64,000 nt of DNA from Pseudooceanicola atlanticus (GTDB lineage Bacteria > Pseudomonadota > Alphaproteobacteria > Rhodobacterales > Rhodobacteraceae): the NCBI RefSeq assembly GCF_000768315.1, contig NZ_AQQX01000016.1, forward strand, positions 1 through 64,000, read 5' to 3'. Each line of letters starts with the position of its first letter. Positions within the stretch are counted from its first letter, which is position 1. Made by a program: the position numbers and the translations under genes. The notes under the pieces were generated by a model, which was not told the origin of the DNA, ran no database searches, and saw nothing but the letters and a program-made list of their open reading frames with translations. Positions 42,471-50,337 of this stretch are shown here, one piece after another.

Positions 42471-43814
42471 TCACTCCTTCGGGATAGCGAAGTAATCGAT
42501 CGTGTTGACGTAAGTGGTACTGTCGACGATCCGGTAACCGGCGGACTTGCACCAAGACTGGGCGAAACCCAGCATGTTTTCGCGCAGCACCTCGACCCAG
42601 ATGACGGGCTTGTCCCGGGCGATCAGGTCGCGGGCCCCTTCGAGGACATCAAGCTCCATCCCCTCGGCGTCGATCTTGATGAAGTCGACCTTTTCGTCCC
42701 CCATCATCGCGTCGAGCGTTTTCGTCTCGATTCCACCCGTTTCATCGGCCACCAGACGCGTTGCGCCAAGGTTGTCGGCATTGTCGGTCTGGGTGCGGAA
42801 CGTCCCGGTAGACTTGCCGGCACCATAGCCCATGCCCCGCCGGTCGATCACCGTGTCGATGCCGTTGGCCGCGATATTCTGGTTCAAGAGCGTAAGCGCC
42901 TCGGGGTTCGGTTCGACCGGGTAGATGCGTGACGCATCGAGGTGCTGGGCATACCAGACCACGTGATTGCCGATATTCGCGCCCACCTCAACAATGCGGG
43001 GGGACGGCGCCTTTACCAGCTTCTTCAGCTTGGCCAGGCTGTCGGCCTCGAAGAACTTGCCGCGCAGGTGGGTCATCTGGATCAGGTCGTTCGGGTTCGT
43101 CACCCGCATCCGGGCCGGTGCGCCCTCCCCGTCGCGGATTGTGGCCCAGACCTCGACCTGTTTCAGTTGCTCCGCCCATTGGCGGTTGGTTTCGTGATAC
43201 CAATCCTCACCCGTGGCGGACCGTGGCCCCGTCGAATGCTGGCCACGCCGGTTGACGAAGAAGATCTCGGCCCGCTTGCCACAGCGGCACTGGTCCCACA
43301 GCTGACAGTAAAGCTTGTAATCCTCGCCCGTATCCATATCCGCATCGAAACCGAACCGCGCAGCGCAATCGGTCCGGATGAACCCGCCGATCTGAACGGC
43401 CGCATAGGGCGGGAACGACAGGAAGTCTTCGCGGGTGTCGAGCCGCTCTGCCTGGTCTTCGCGCAGGCCGGGTTCGCCGCCCTCGTCGAAGGTACAGATC
43501 AGACCCCAAACCGCCTGAAGATCGGGCTCCTCGGCGATGATACGCCCGAAGCCTTCGAAGGCGTTCGGCGTCATCACATCATCGGCGTCGAGGAAGAAAA
43601 CCCAGTCCGAGCCGGCCTCCTGCGCCATTGCGATCGCTTCGTTCCGGCGGGCGGAGCGGCCGAACTTCCCCTCCGTATCGTCCATCATCAGGTGCCGGAC
43701 CTCGGTGAACGGCCCCATGTTCCACGCCTTGGCCTGTTCGACGGACGGCGCACAGCTGGTCTGGAACAGCTCCATGTGCCCCGGACCGACCGGCGTGATG
43801 ATCGTGCAGATCAT
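42471..43814 (-). CDS. GT2 glycosyltransferase fused to FkbM-type methyltransferase
   Basis: This 447-residue fusion has an N-terminal glycosyltransferase 2-like domain (about 1-240; MICTIITPVGPGH, DWVFFLDADDVMTPNAF with the DxD-type metal site) and a C-terminal FkbM methyltransferase domain (about 270-440; IVEVGANIGNHVVWYAQHL for SAM binding, VDFIKIDAEGMELDVLEGA). It may add a sugar and O-methylate it. I chose ATG 43814: it overlaps the stop of the upstream gene (ATGA), and the open frame beyond is not protein-like. It is coupled to the TPR-glycosyltransferase and may act in the same flagellin-modifying pathway. Confidence 0.75.
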   Translation of the reverse strand: MICTIITPVGPGHMELFQTSCAPSVEQAKAWNMGPFTEVRHLMMDDTEGKFGRSARRNEAIAMAQEAGSDWVFFLDADDVMTPNAFEGFGRIIAEEPDLQAVWGLICTFDEGGEPGLREDQAERLDTREDFLSFPPYAAVQIGGFIRTDCAARFGFDADMDTGEDYKLYCQLWDQCRCGKRAEIFFVNRRGQHSTGPRSATGEDWYHETNRQWAEQLKQVEVWATIRDGEGAPARMRVTNPNDLIQMTHLRGKFFEADSLAKLKKLVKAPSPRIVEVGANIGNHVVWYAQHLDASRIYPVEPNPEALTLLNQNIAANGIDTVIDRRGMGYGAGKSTGTFRTQTDNADNLGATRLVADETGGIETKTLDAMMGDEKVDFIKIDAEGMELDVLEGARDLIARDKPVIWVEVLRENMLGFAQSWCKSAGYRIVDSTTYVNTIDYFAIPKE

Positions 43815-45010
43815 TCTCCTTCGCTCCGCTCTTCCTCGCGCGCCATCGCGTCGATGAGGCTGAGCGGAGACCCGGTTTGGCGAGTGACCTCGGGTTCGAC
43901 GGAGCTTTCGAGGGCAGCGGGCGCCGGCGCCTCGTCGAAGATCTTGAGGTCGAGGCCGAATTGCAGCGGCTCGATTCCATCGGTGCGGATCATGTAGGCC
44001 CCTGCCCCAAGCCCAAGGCCCAGCACGGTCAGGACCATCACACGCGCCGGGGTGAAGACGCGGCGCAGGATCGGCTTGCGTCGTGCATCCGGCGGCACCC
44101 ACCCTTCGACCAACGCGCCGGGAGCAACAAAGACGCCGCGCGACGTTACGGTCACCTCGGCATGCCGAGCCTGGCCGTCATAACGGCGGGCCAGCGCTGC
44201 GGGAAAACTTTCCACCGGCATGTCGATAACCTGCGCCTCGCCACTGCGCCACCCGTTCAGCGCCGCACGCGGCAGCATGAAACGGGCGAAATCGTCTCTG
44301 AATCCGACATCGGAAATGGTTCGCGGCTCGGTCCGGATCGTCACACGTTCCGGCGCAATGACGAGACGGACATGACCATCCTGGCAGTAAAGATGCGCGT
44401 GTTCGAAAGAACAATCCTCGCGACCCTTGCTGCCGGCAGGGGCATAGCCGTGCGGCATGGAAGGTTCGGCGGGCGCTTCGGGCTTCAGCTTCTTCCCAAG
44501 CCCACCCATCGACAACTTGATCCGCGGGCGAACGGGGCGCGGCGGCTTGATGTCATTGGCCAGCGCCGCGCCGGAGCGGTGGCGGAATTTCGGCCCCGGA
44601 GCCGCAGGACGCTCCCGCGGCTTGGCTCCTTCGGTCGGGCGCATCGTATCGGGGTCGAGCCCCTGATCGACCGCGTACTGAAAGTTGATTGCGTAGTCCT
44701 GGGCAATCTCGGGCAGGTCATAGGCCTCGGCCACGAGGTTCAGCATCTTCTGCTCTTCCGAGAACAGGACACGCCGCGTCGGATAACCCTTCGTTTCGGG
44801 CACGACCATGAACTGCCCCATGGGCCGCTGCAGCACGGACGACACCTTGCGCAGGACGCCGCGGCCTTCATCCTTGTGATATACAAGGATTTCACAGCCG
44901 CCATCCTCGTCGAGGCAGAGCACGACGTTCATCTCGTCCGGCCATTCGGCAAAGATCCCTGCCAGCTGCTCAGCCTCAAGGAAATACGCCAGCTTGTCAG
45001 CTCTGCCCAT
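43811..45010 (-). CDS. Hypothetical protein with C-terminal membrane segment
   Basis: I do not recognise this 399-residue protein. It begins MGRADKLAYFLEAEQLAGIFAEW and has a globular N-terminal part (1-145), a basic Pro/Arg/Lys-rich linker (about 145-205), a second globular part (about 205-325), one membrane helix near residues 333-351 (RVMVLTVLGLGLGAGAYMI) and a short C-terminal tail. It is the first gene of the unit with the GT2-FkbM and TPR-GT genes, divergent from motA. A possible role is membrane recruitment of the modification enzymes, but this is a guess. ATG 45010 is preferred because the frame beyond overlaps the motA promoter. Confidence 0.55.
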   Translation of the reverse strand: MGRADKLAYFLEAEQLAGIFAEWPDEMNVVLCLDEDGGCEILVYHKDEGRGVLRKVSSVLQRPMGQFMVVPETKGYPTRRVLFSEEQKMLNLVAEAYDLPEIAQDYAINFQYAVDQGLDPDTMRPTEGAKPRERPAAPGPKFRHRSGAALANDIKPPRPVRPRIKLSMGGLGKKLKPEAPAEPSMPHGYAPAGSKGREDCSFEHAHLYCQDGHVRLVIAPERVTIRTEPRTISDVGFRDDFARFMLPRAALNGWRSGEAQVIDMPVESFPAALARRYDGQARHAEVTVTSRGVFVAPGALVEGWVPPDARRKPILRRVFTPARVMVLTVLGLGLGAGAYMIRTDGIEPLQFGLDLKIFDEAPAPAALESSVEPEVTRQTGSPLSLIDAMAREEERSEGE

Positions 45011-45040
45011 CAAACGCCCCGCATAAGCAAGAAACAATTG

Positions 45041-45088
45041 CGATCTATTCTTGTTTATACTTGATCCGATGTCAATTATACATATGCT
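45041..45088 (+). promoter_or_regulatory. motA promoter with flagellar box
   Basis: The box CGATCTATTCTTGTT (45041-45055) is identical over 15 bases to the fliL-facing box at 13324-13338. Five bases on is TTGATC (45061-45066), a 16-base spacer and TATGCT (45083-45088), a weak sigma-70 promoter. The box lies where an activator would contact RNA polymerase. Confidence 0.5.
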
Positions 45089-45141
45089 AGACCGCAAATA
45101 ACTTAGAACAATACGGCGCGCAGCAGCATAGGTGACAGAAA

Positions 45142-46008
45142 ATGACGTTGTTCCTTGGCCTGGCAATGGTTTTCGGCCTGGTGTTCGGGGGCTTTATGCT
45201 TTCGGGCGGCAAGATGGACATTGTTCTTCATGCCCTGCCCTTCGAAGGCATGATGATCGGGGGCGCGGCAATCGGGTCCTTCGTGATCGCGAACTCCTTC
45301 TCGGTGATCAAATCCTCGCTCAAGGGCGTCGGTAAGGTCCTGAAGGGCTCGAGGTGGAAGGGACAGGATTACAACGATCTTCTGTCGCTGATGTTCGAAC
45401 TGACCCGCATCTACCGGACGCGCGGCATCCTCGCCCTGGACGATCATATCGAGAATCCGAGCGGCAGCGAAATTTTCGGTCGTTACCCCAAGATCGCCAA
45501 AGACCACTTTGCGCTGGACCTGATCCGGGACAGTTTCCGCATGTTGTCGATGCAGTTCGACGACAAGTACGCGACCGAAGACGTCATCAACCGCAAGATC
45601 AAGAAGCATCACCACGAAAGCCTGGCCGCCGCCCATGCGATCCAGACGATGGCGGACGGTTTGCCGGCGATCGGGATCGTCGCGGCTGTTCTGGGAGTGA
45701 TCAAGACGATGTCGTCGATCGACCAACCGCCGGAGGTTCTGGGTGCCATGATCGGCGGCGCGCTTGTCGGGACGTTCCTGGGCGTGTTCCTCGCCTATTG
45801 CATGGTGCAACCGATTTCCGGGCGCCTGACCCAGATCGAGGAAGAGGACTCGGCCTTCTATCACGTGATCCGCGATATCTTTGTTGCCATGGTCGCCGCT
45901 CATCCCCCGAACATCTGCGTTGAGATCGGCCGCGGCAACATTCCGACCCGGTTGCAGCCCGATTTCTACGAGGTCGAAGCGACCCAGAAAGAATTGCCGG
46001 CGGTATGA
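45142..46008 (+). CDS. motA: Flagellar motor stator protein MotA
   Basis: This 288-residue stator subunit has four membrane helices and the cytoplasmic loop carrying the FliG-contacting charged residues (YRTRGILALDDHIENP, FGRYPKIAKDHFALDLIRDSFRML). Helix 3-4 signatures include MADGLPAIGIVAAVLGVIKTM and MIGGALVGTFLGVFLAYCMVQP. The length is typical of the alphaproteobacterial family. It starts an operon with a small secreted protein and the FliJ-like gene. Confidence 0.95.
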   Translation: MTLFLGLAMVFGLVFGGFMLSGGKMDIVLHALPFEGMMIGGAAIGSFVIANSFSVIKSSLKGVGKVLKGSRWKGQDYNDLLSLMFELTRIYRTRGILALDDHIENPSGSEIFGRYPKIAKDHFALDLIRDSFRMLSMQFDDKYATEDVINRKIKKHHHESLAAAHAIQTMADGLPAIGIVAAVLGVIKTMSSIDQPPEVLGAMIGGALVGTFLGVFLAYCMVQPISGRLTQIEEEDSAFYHVIRDIFVAMVAAHPPNICVEIGRGNIPTRLQPDFYEVEATQKELPAV

Positions 46009-46262
46009 TCCGCGCGTTCGTTCTGTTTCTGGCCTTGCTTCCGGGTGCTGTTGACGCCGCGGGCGGCAATGCAAGCCGGCCCAACACGGACCCTGTCGAC
46101 GCGCCCGGTGCGGATGGTCAGCCTTATTCCGTGCAGCGGCCCGGTTCCTACGTGACCTTTTCGCCGGAAATCCTGGAACAGATGCGCATCGCCATCCTGA
46201 AGAAACGCGGCCAATACCGAGCTGAAGACACGCAGACGCCCAAGAAAGGGAGCGGTCACTGA
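46005..46262 (+). CDS. Small exported hypothetical protein
   Basis: This 85-residue protein has a signal peptide (MIRAFVLFLALLPGAVDAAG) and a short mature part (NASRPNTDPVDAPGADGQPYSVQRPGSYVTFSPEILEQMRIAILKKRGQYR). It overlaps motA by 4 bp and the FliJ-like gene by 1 bp, so it is co-translated with them. I cannot assign a function; a periplasmic motor accessory is possible. Confidence 0.6.
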   Translation: MIRAFVLFLALLPGAVDAAGGNASRPNTDPVDAPGADGQPYSVQRPGSYVTFSPEILEQMRIAILKKRGQYRAEDTQTPKKGSGH

Positions 46263-46678
46263 TGTCGACCAAGCGGCGGCGCGCCCTGTCCGTGATGGAA
46301 CGTCTGCGAGGCAACGAGATCGACCAGGTGTCTCGCGACATGGCGACCGTTCGTGCAAAGCGGGACAAGCTGGCCCGGCAGAAGCGCGAATTGAACGACA
46401 AGCTGAACCGCGAACGCTATTCCGACGCGATCGAGGCTGTGCCCTACATCGCGTCCTTCGTGGACTCCGTGCGCACGCAGATCCGCCAGATCGACATCCA
46501 GCTGAAAGTGATCGAGCCGGAACTGGCCAAGTTCGAGGAAAAGCTCAGAGAGCTCTACCGCGAGCAGAAAGTGTTCGAATCGGTTCGGTTGAAAGACCTT
46601 CGGGAGGAGCAGGCAGCCCTTGCGAAACGCGAAGCGGCCGAGCTGGAAGAGATCACGATCTTGCGGTGGAACCGCTAG
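46262..46678 (+). CDS. fliJ: FliJ-like coiled-coil protein
   Basis: This 138-residue, highly charged and nearly all-helical protein forms a long antiparallel coiled coil (EIDQVSRDMATVRAKRDKLARQKRELNDKL; ELAKFEEKLRELYREQKVFESVRLKDLREEQAALAKREAAELEE). Size, charge and fold fit FliJ, the stalk of the FliI export ATPase, and no other fliJ is found in the cluster. FliI is encoded beyond the repABC module in the opposite direction. Low sequence conservation limits certainty. Confidence 0.55.
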   Translation: MSTKRRRALSVMERLRGNEIDQVSRDMATVRAKRDKLARQKRELNDKLNRERYSDAIEAVPYIASFVDSVRTQIRQIDIQLKVIEPELAKFEEKLRELYREQKVFESVRLKDLREEQAALAKREAAELEEITILRWNR

Positions 46679-46693
46679 AAGTGGCGATTTCAC

Positions 46694-46812
46694 ACTAGAT
46701 AAGTGTCTAGTAGCCCCTGAAAACACTAATTGTGGCAGATTCTGCTTGCCCGAATCTGCAAAGCTGGGCATCTAATTACGGAACAAAGCGTCGAAAACGA
46801 CAAAATCCGTAA
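46694..46812. promoter_or_regulatory. repA upstream control region with three inverted repeats
   Basis: Three inverted repeats lie before repA: ACTAGA-N6-TCTAGT (46694-46711), GCAGATTC-N9-GAATCTGC (46735-46759) and TTACGGA-N23-TCCGTAA (46776-46812). RepA-RepB complexes autorepress repABC transcription through operators at this position, so these are candidate binding sites. None is a copy of the parS palindrome found around repC. Confidence 0.5.
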
Positions 46813-46840
46813 CAATCGGATGCACAGAAGGGCAGTCGCA

Positions 46841-48016
46841 ATGCGCCGTCACGAACGGATCGATAAACTTGTGGGCGACCACGCGGAGAAGCTTTCAGAG
46901 CGGCTCCAGCAGCATCGGTCCCAGTTGTTTCCCCCGAATGCCCGCAAGGAAATGCGAAAGTTCACGGCGGGGGAAGTTGCGGCTCTATTAGGCGTAAAAG
47001 ACTCTTATCTGCGCAAACTACACCTGGATGGGAAGGCCCCCGAGGTCGAGATGCGCGGCAATGGTCGGCGCTATTACAGCGCCGATGACATTCAGGCCCT
47101 GCGCGAGATGTTGGAGGCCGGCGCAAAGGTGACCGGCACCTACATGCCAGGCCGGCGCGACGGCGATCACCTTCAGGTCATTACCGTCATCAACTTCAAG
47201 GGTGGGTCCGGCAAGACGACGACTGCCGCGCATCTGGCGCAGAAAGCTGCGCTGGACGGCTACAAGGTGCTGGCGATCGACCTTGATCCCCAGGCCTCCC
47301 TGTCTGCCTTGCATGGGTTTCAGCCGGAATTCGACCTTCTGGACGGTGGCACGCTCTATGACGCGATCCGCTACGAGGATCCGGTGCCGCTAAGCGACGT
47401 GATCCAGAAGACGTATTTCACCAATCTCGACCTGGTCCCGGGCAACCTGGACCTGATGGAGTTCGAACACGAAACGCCCCGCGCTCTGGCCGAGCGGTCG
47501 GGGTCTTTGTTCTTTACCCGTGTCGGGGACAAATTGGCTGAAATAGAGTCTGAATATGACCTCGTGGTGATCGATTGTCCGCCGCAGCTGGGCTTTCTGA
47601 CGATGTCGGCCCTGTCGGCCGCGACCGCCGTGCTGGTGACCGTGCATCCGCAGATGTTGGACGTGATGTCCATGTGTCAATTCCTGCTGATGACCTCGAA
47701 CCTGCTGGGAGTGGTCAGCGAGGCTGGCGGCAATATGGATTATGACTGGATGCGCTATGTCGTGACCCGGTACGAACCGGGCGACGGGCCGCAGAACCAG
47801 ATGGTCAGCTTCATGCGGTCCATGTTCGGAGAGTACGTCCTGAACCATCCAGTCCTCAAATCCACCGCGATTTCCGATGCCGGGATCACGAAACAGACCC
47901 TGTATGAGGTGGAAAAGAGCCAATTCACCCGGACGACCTATGACAGGGCGCGCGAAAGCCTGGACGCCGTGAACGGCGAGATCGAAGGCCTGATCCAGGA
48001 GGCTTGGGGACGCTGA
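46841..48016 (+). CDS. repA: RepA, ParA-type partitioning ATPase of a RepABC replicon
   Basis: This 391-residue RepA has an N-terminal helix-turn-helix (FTAGEVAALLGVKDSYLRKLHLDGKAPE) and a ParA ATPase domain with the deviant Walker A INFKGGSGKTTTAAHLAQ, the Walker A' region AIDLDPQASLSALHG and Walker B DLVVIDCPPQLGFLTMSALSA. It segregates the replicon and represses its own operon. ATG 46841 is preceded by AAGGG; ATG 46820 and upstream TTG 46730 are less likely because the N-terminus then exceeds the family. Its stop overlaps the repB start (TGATG). Confidence 0.93.
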   Translation: MRRHERIDKLVGDHAEKLSERLQQHRSQLFPPNARKEMRKFTAGEVAALLGVKDSYLRKLHLDGKAPEVEMRGNGRRYYSADDIQALREMLEAGAKVTGTYMPGRRDGDHLQVITVINFKGGSGKTTTAAHLAQKAALDGYKVLAIDLDPQASLSALHGFQPEFDLLDGGTLYDAIRYEDPVPLSDVIQKTYFTNLDLVPGNLDLMEFEHETPRALAERSGSLFFTRVGDKLAEIESEYDLVVIDCPPQLGFLTMSALSAATAVLVTVHPQMLDVMSMCQFLLMTSNLLGVVSEAGGNMDYDWMRYVVTRYEPGDGPQNQMVSFMRSMFGEYVLNHPVLKSTAISDAGITKQTLYEVEKSQFTRTTYDRARESLDAVNGEIEGLIQEAWGR

Positions 48017-48987
48017 TGGCACGCAAGGATTTGCTGAAAGGTCTGATGGGCGACATGCCGAAACAAGCGGACCGGACGGATCCGCCTGACGCCGAGAAGA
48101 CCGAAGCCCCCTCCCCTGCCCGGCCGCGCTATTCCAAGGGTGCGATTGGTGCCGTCAGCCAGTCGATCGCGGAACTGAAAAGCCGCGCCTTGATCGAGGT
48201 TCCCGCCGACATGATCGACCCCGGTGGTCTGGTGGACCGACTGGGCGAGGACCAAGCTGAGCAGGACGCCCTGAAAGCATCGCTTCAGGAATATGGCCAG
48301 CAGGTCCCTGTCCTGTTGCGGCATGATCCGAACGAAGAAGGTCGCTACCAGGTGGTTTATGGCCGGCGTCGGGTTGCGGCGCTGAAGGCCCTGAACATGC
48401 CGGTCAAGGCGATGGTCCGCGATCTGAATGACCGCGACCTGGTGATTGCCCAGGGTCAGGAAAACGCTGCCCGGCGAGACCTAACCTTCATCGAAAAGGC
48501 GAACTTCGCCCGGCAAATGCGGGATGGCGGGTTCGACCGGAAGGTGATCTGTGACGCCCTGCATATCGACAAGACCGTGATTTCCCGAATGCTGAGCGTC
48601 GCGGACGCCCTGCCCTTCGAGCTGATCGCCGAGATCGGTGCCGCGCCCGCGGCTGGTCGCGATCGGTGGCGTATGCTGGCCGACAGGTTCGAGGCGCGGG
48701 ACCGCCCGCTGAAAGCACTGCAAAAGACATTGCAGGCAACTGAAGGTCTTTCTTCGGATCAACGGTTCGAGGCTGTTCTGGCCGAATTGACGGAAACCAA
48801 GGCCAAACCGAAGCCAGCGGAAAGAACCCTGACCGGTCAGGACGATGCGCCGTTGGCCAGGGCAAAGAAATCCGGTCGCAAAACCGTTCTCACCTTCGAT
48901 GCCAAACAGGCCGACGGGTTCGAGGACTGGCTGATCGACAATATCGCAGAGATTCACCGTGACTGGCTGAAAGCCCGCGGAGAATAA
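48016..48987 (+). CDS. repB: RepB, ParB-type centromere-binding partition protein
   Basis: This 323-residue ParB-family protein has the N-terminal RepA-interacting motif (MARKDLLKGLMGD), the ParB nuclease-like fold (QVPVLLRHDPNEEGRYQVVYGRRRVAALKAL, VIAQGQENAARRDLTFIEKANFARQM) and a helix-turn-helix that contacts DNA (VICDALHIDKTVISRMLSVADAL). It should bind the two parS palindromes at 49120 and 50333. The start ATG 48016 overlaps the repA stop. Confidence 0.92.
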   Translation: MARKDLLKGLMGDMPKQADRTDPPDAEKTEAPSPARPRYSKGAIGAVSQSIAELKSRALIEVPADMIDPGGLVDRLGEDQAEQDALKASLQEYGQQVPVLLRHDPNEEGRYQVVYGRRRVAALKALNMPVKAMVRDLNDRDLVIAQGQENAARRDLTFIEKANFARQMRDGGFDRKVICDALHIDKTVISRMLSVADALPFELIAEIGAAPAAGRDRWRMLADRFEARDRPLKALQKTLQATEGLSSDQRFEAVLAELTETKAKPKPAERTLTGQDDAPLARAKKSGRKTVLTFDAKQADGFEDWLIDNIAEIHRDWLKARGE

Positions 48988-49047
48988 GGGCGCAAGCCCG
49001 ACAGGAGCAGAGGACACAAAGGAGGCACGACCAGAGGCAAAATCAAT

Positions 49048-49098
49048 AAAAAAGACCCCCCAGGACATATCATCCCGAGAGGCCGTTTTCGTTCTAGC
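49048..49098 (-). ncRNA. Predicted counter-transcribed RNA (incompatibility RNA) of the repB-repC gap
   Basis: On the minus strand a -35 TTGACA (49129-49134, inside the parS palindrome), an 18-base spacer and a -10 TAGATT (49105-49110) precede a start at about 49098. The transcript would be about 50 nt and end in an intrinsic terminator: stem CCTCTCGGGA / TCCTGGGGGG (10 pairs with G-U), loop TGATATG, then six T. RepABC replicons carry such an RNA here, which base-pairs with the repC leader and lowers RepC. Confidence 0.75.
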
Positions 49099-49119
49099 AC
49101 CTCGAATCTAGCCCTTCAG

Positions 49120-49135
49120 GTTGACAGCTGTCAAC
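49120..49135. other. parS palindrome, copy 1
   Basis: GTTGACAGCTGTCAAC is a perfect 16-bp palindrome that fits the parS consensus GTTNNCNGCNGNNAAC of RepABC plasmids. It lies in the repB-repC gap and its left arm, on the minus strand, is also the -35 box of the predicted counter-transcribed RNA. An identical copy is at 50333-50348. Confidence 0.9.
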
Positions 49136-49151
49136 ACCGCCAGAGGCGGTG
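49135..49151 (+). promoter_or_regulatory. Stem-loop in the repC leader
   Basis: CACCGCC-AGA-GGCGGTG is a 7-bp hairpin 31 bases before the repC start. It could be part of the leader structure that masks repC translation when the counter-transcribed RNA is bound. Confidence 0.45.
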
Positions 49152-49182
49152 AACGGGGAAGATTTGCCTTCGTGAAGAAAAA

Positions 49183-50337
49183 ATGCGGACAGTGACAACG
49201 ACGCCCTTCGGGCGGCGGCCGGTGACGGCCGACCTATTGGACCATCAGGCCAAAGGAAACGGAGTTTCGACCCTCCCCAGCGTCGGAAAATGGGATGTCC
49301 TGAACAGCCTCTCGGTTGTCAGGGATCAATATGGGATCGGGGATCGGACCTTGGCCCTGCTGCAAGTGCTGCTGACGTTCCACCCTCATGCCGAGCTGAC
49401 AGACGGCACACCGATGGTTGTCTTCGCATCCAATACCTCGATCTGTGAGCGCGCCCACGGCATGCCGGAAAGCACTCTGCGTCGGCATCTGGCCGCGTTG
49501 GTCAAGGCCGGCCTGATCCTGCGTCACGACAGCCCGAACGGAAAGCGTTATGCACGCCGCGGGCAAGGCGGACAGATCACGCGCGCCTTCGGCTTTGATC
49601 TCCGTCCTCTGCTGACCCTTGCGCCAGAGATCGCCGAAAGAGCTACGGCAGAAATGCAGCGACGTGATCGGATCAAGGAATTGCGGGAGGAGATCTCGCT
49701 GATGCTACGCGATGCGACCAAGCTGATCCTCTATGCGATTAACAGCGGTCAGTCTGCCAACCTGGACGCGTTCGACGACCAGGCGCAGCTGGCCCGACGC
49801 TACCTGCGCCGAAAGCTCTCTCTCACGGAAATCGAGGAGATGCATGCGAGAATGCAGAGTTTCCTGACGGACGTTCACAACCAATTGGGTGTGGATATCC
49901 CGCAGGACAACACCGAAGAAATCCTGGACGAAACACCTGTTTTGAGCGGCAATGATGCCCGGAATGAGCGGCACTATCATAGTTCAAAAAAAGAAAACTT
50001 AGAAATAGGGAGCGAGGTTCCAATTCGTATGGTCCTCGATAATTGTCCAGACATTGCGCCTTACCTCGACCGACCCGCCAGGACTTGGCCCGACCTTGTC
50101 TCCGCAATGTGTCGCGTCGCTCCGATGACCGGAATTGACGCAAGGGGGTGGTCTGATGCATGCCGCATCATGGGACCCGAACATGCAACGGCAACCCTTG
50201 CCGCCATGGTGCAGAGAATTGGCGAAATCGGTAATCCCGGCGCCTATTTCCGGGCTTTGACGAAGAAGGCCGGGGAAGGTCGGTTCTCACCAATCCCCAT
50301 GCTCAAGGCTTTGGAAGGTGCGAGGGTGGCAAGTTGA
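49183..50337 (+). CDS. repC: RepC replication initiator
   Basis: This 384-residue initiator of RepABC replicons has the N-terminal winged-helix region (KWDVLNSLSVVRDQYGIGDRTLALLQVLLTFHP, VFASNTSICERAHGMPESTLRRHLAALVKAGLILRHDSPNGKRYA) and the RepC C-terminal domain (WPDLVSAMCRVAPMTGIDARGWSDACRIMGPEHATATLAAMVQRI). Length is normal and the frame is intact, so the replicon could be functional. ATG 49183 is preceded by a weak GAAG. The stop codon overlaps the second parS. Confidence 0.95.
   Translation: MRTVTTTPFGRRPVTADLLDHQAKGNGVSTLPSVGKWDVLNSLSVVRDQYGIGDRTLALLQVLLTFHPHAELTDGTPMVVFASNTSICERAHGMPESTLRRHLAALVKAGLILRHDSPNGKRYARRGQGGQITRAFGFDLRPLLTLAPEIAERATAEMQRRDRIKELREEISLMLRDATKLILYAINSGQSANLDAFDDQAQLARRYLRRKLSLTEIEEMHARMQSFLTDVHNQLGVDIPQDNTEEILDETPVLSGNDARNERHYHSSKKENLEIGSEVPIRMVLDNCPDIAPYLDRPARTWPDLVSAMCRVAPMTGIDARGWSDACRIMGPEHATATLAAMVQRIGEIGNPGAYFRALTKKAGEGRFSPIPMLKALEGARVAS
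49974..50047. other. AT-rich segment inside repC, candidate oriV
   Basis: This segment stands out as AT-rich (runs such as TCAAAAAAAGAAAACTTAG) within an otherwise GC-rich gene. RepABC origins lie inside repC in an AT-rich stretch where RepC binds and strands open. The encoded residues (SSKKENLEIGS) form a polar linker. Exact limits are not known. Confidence 0.6.
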
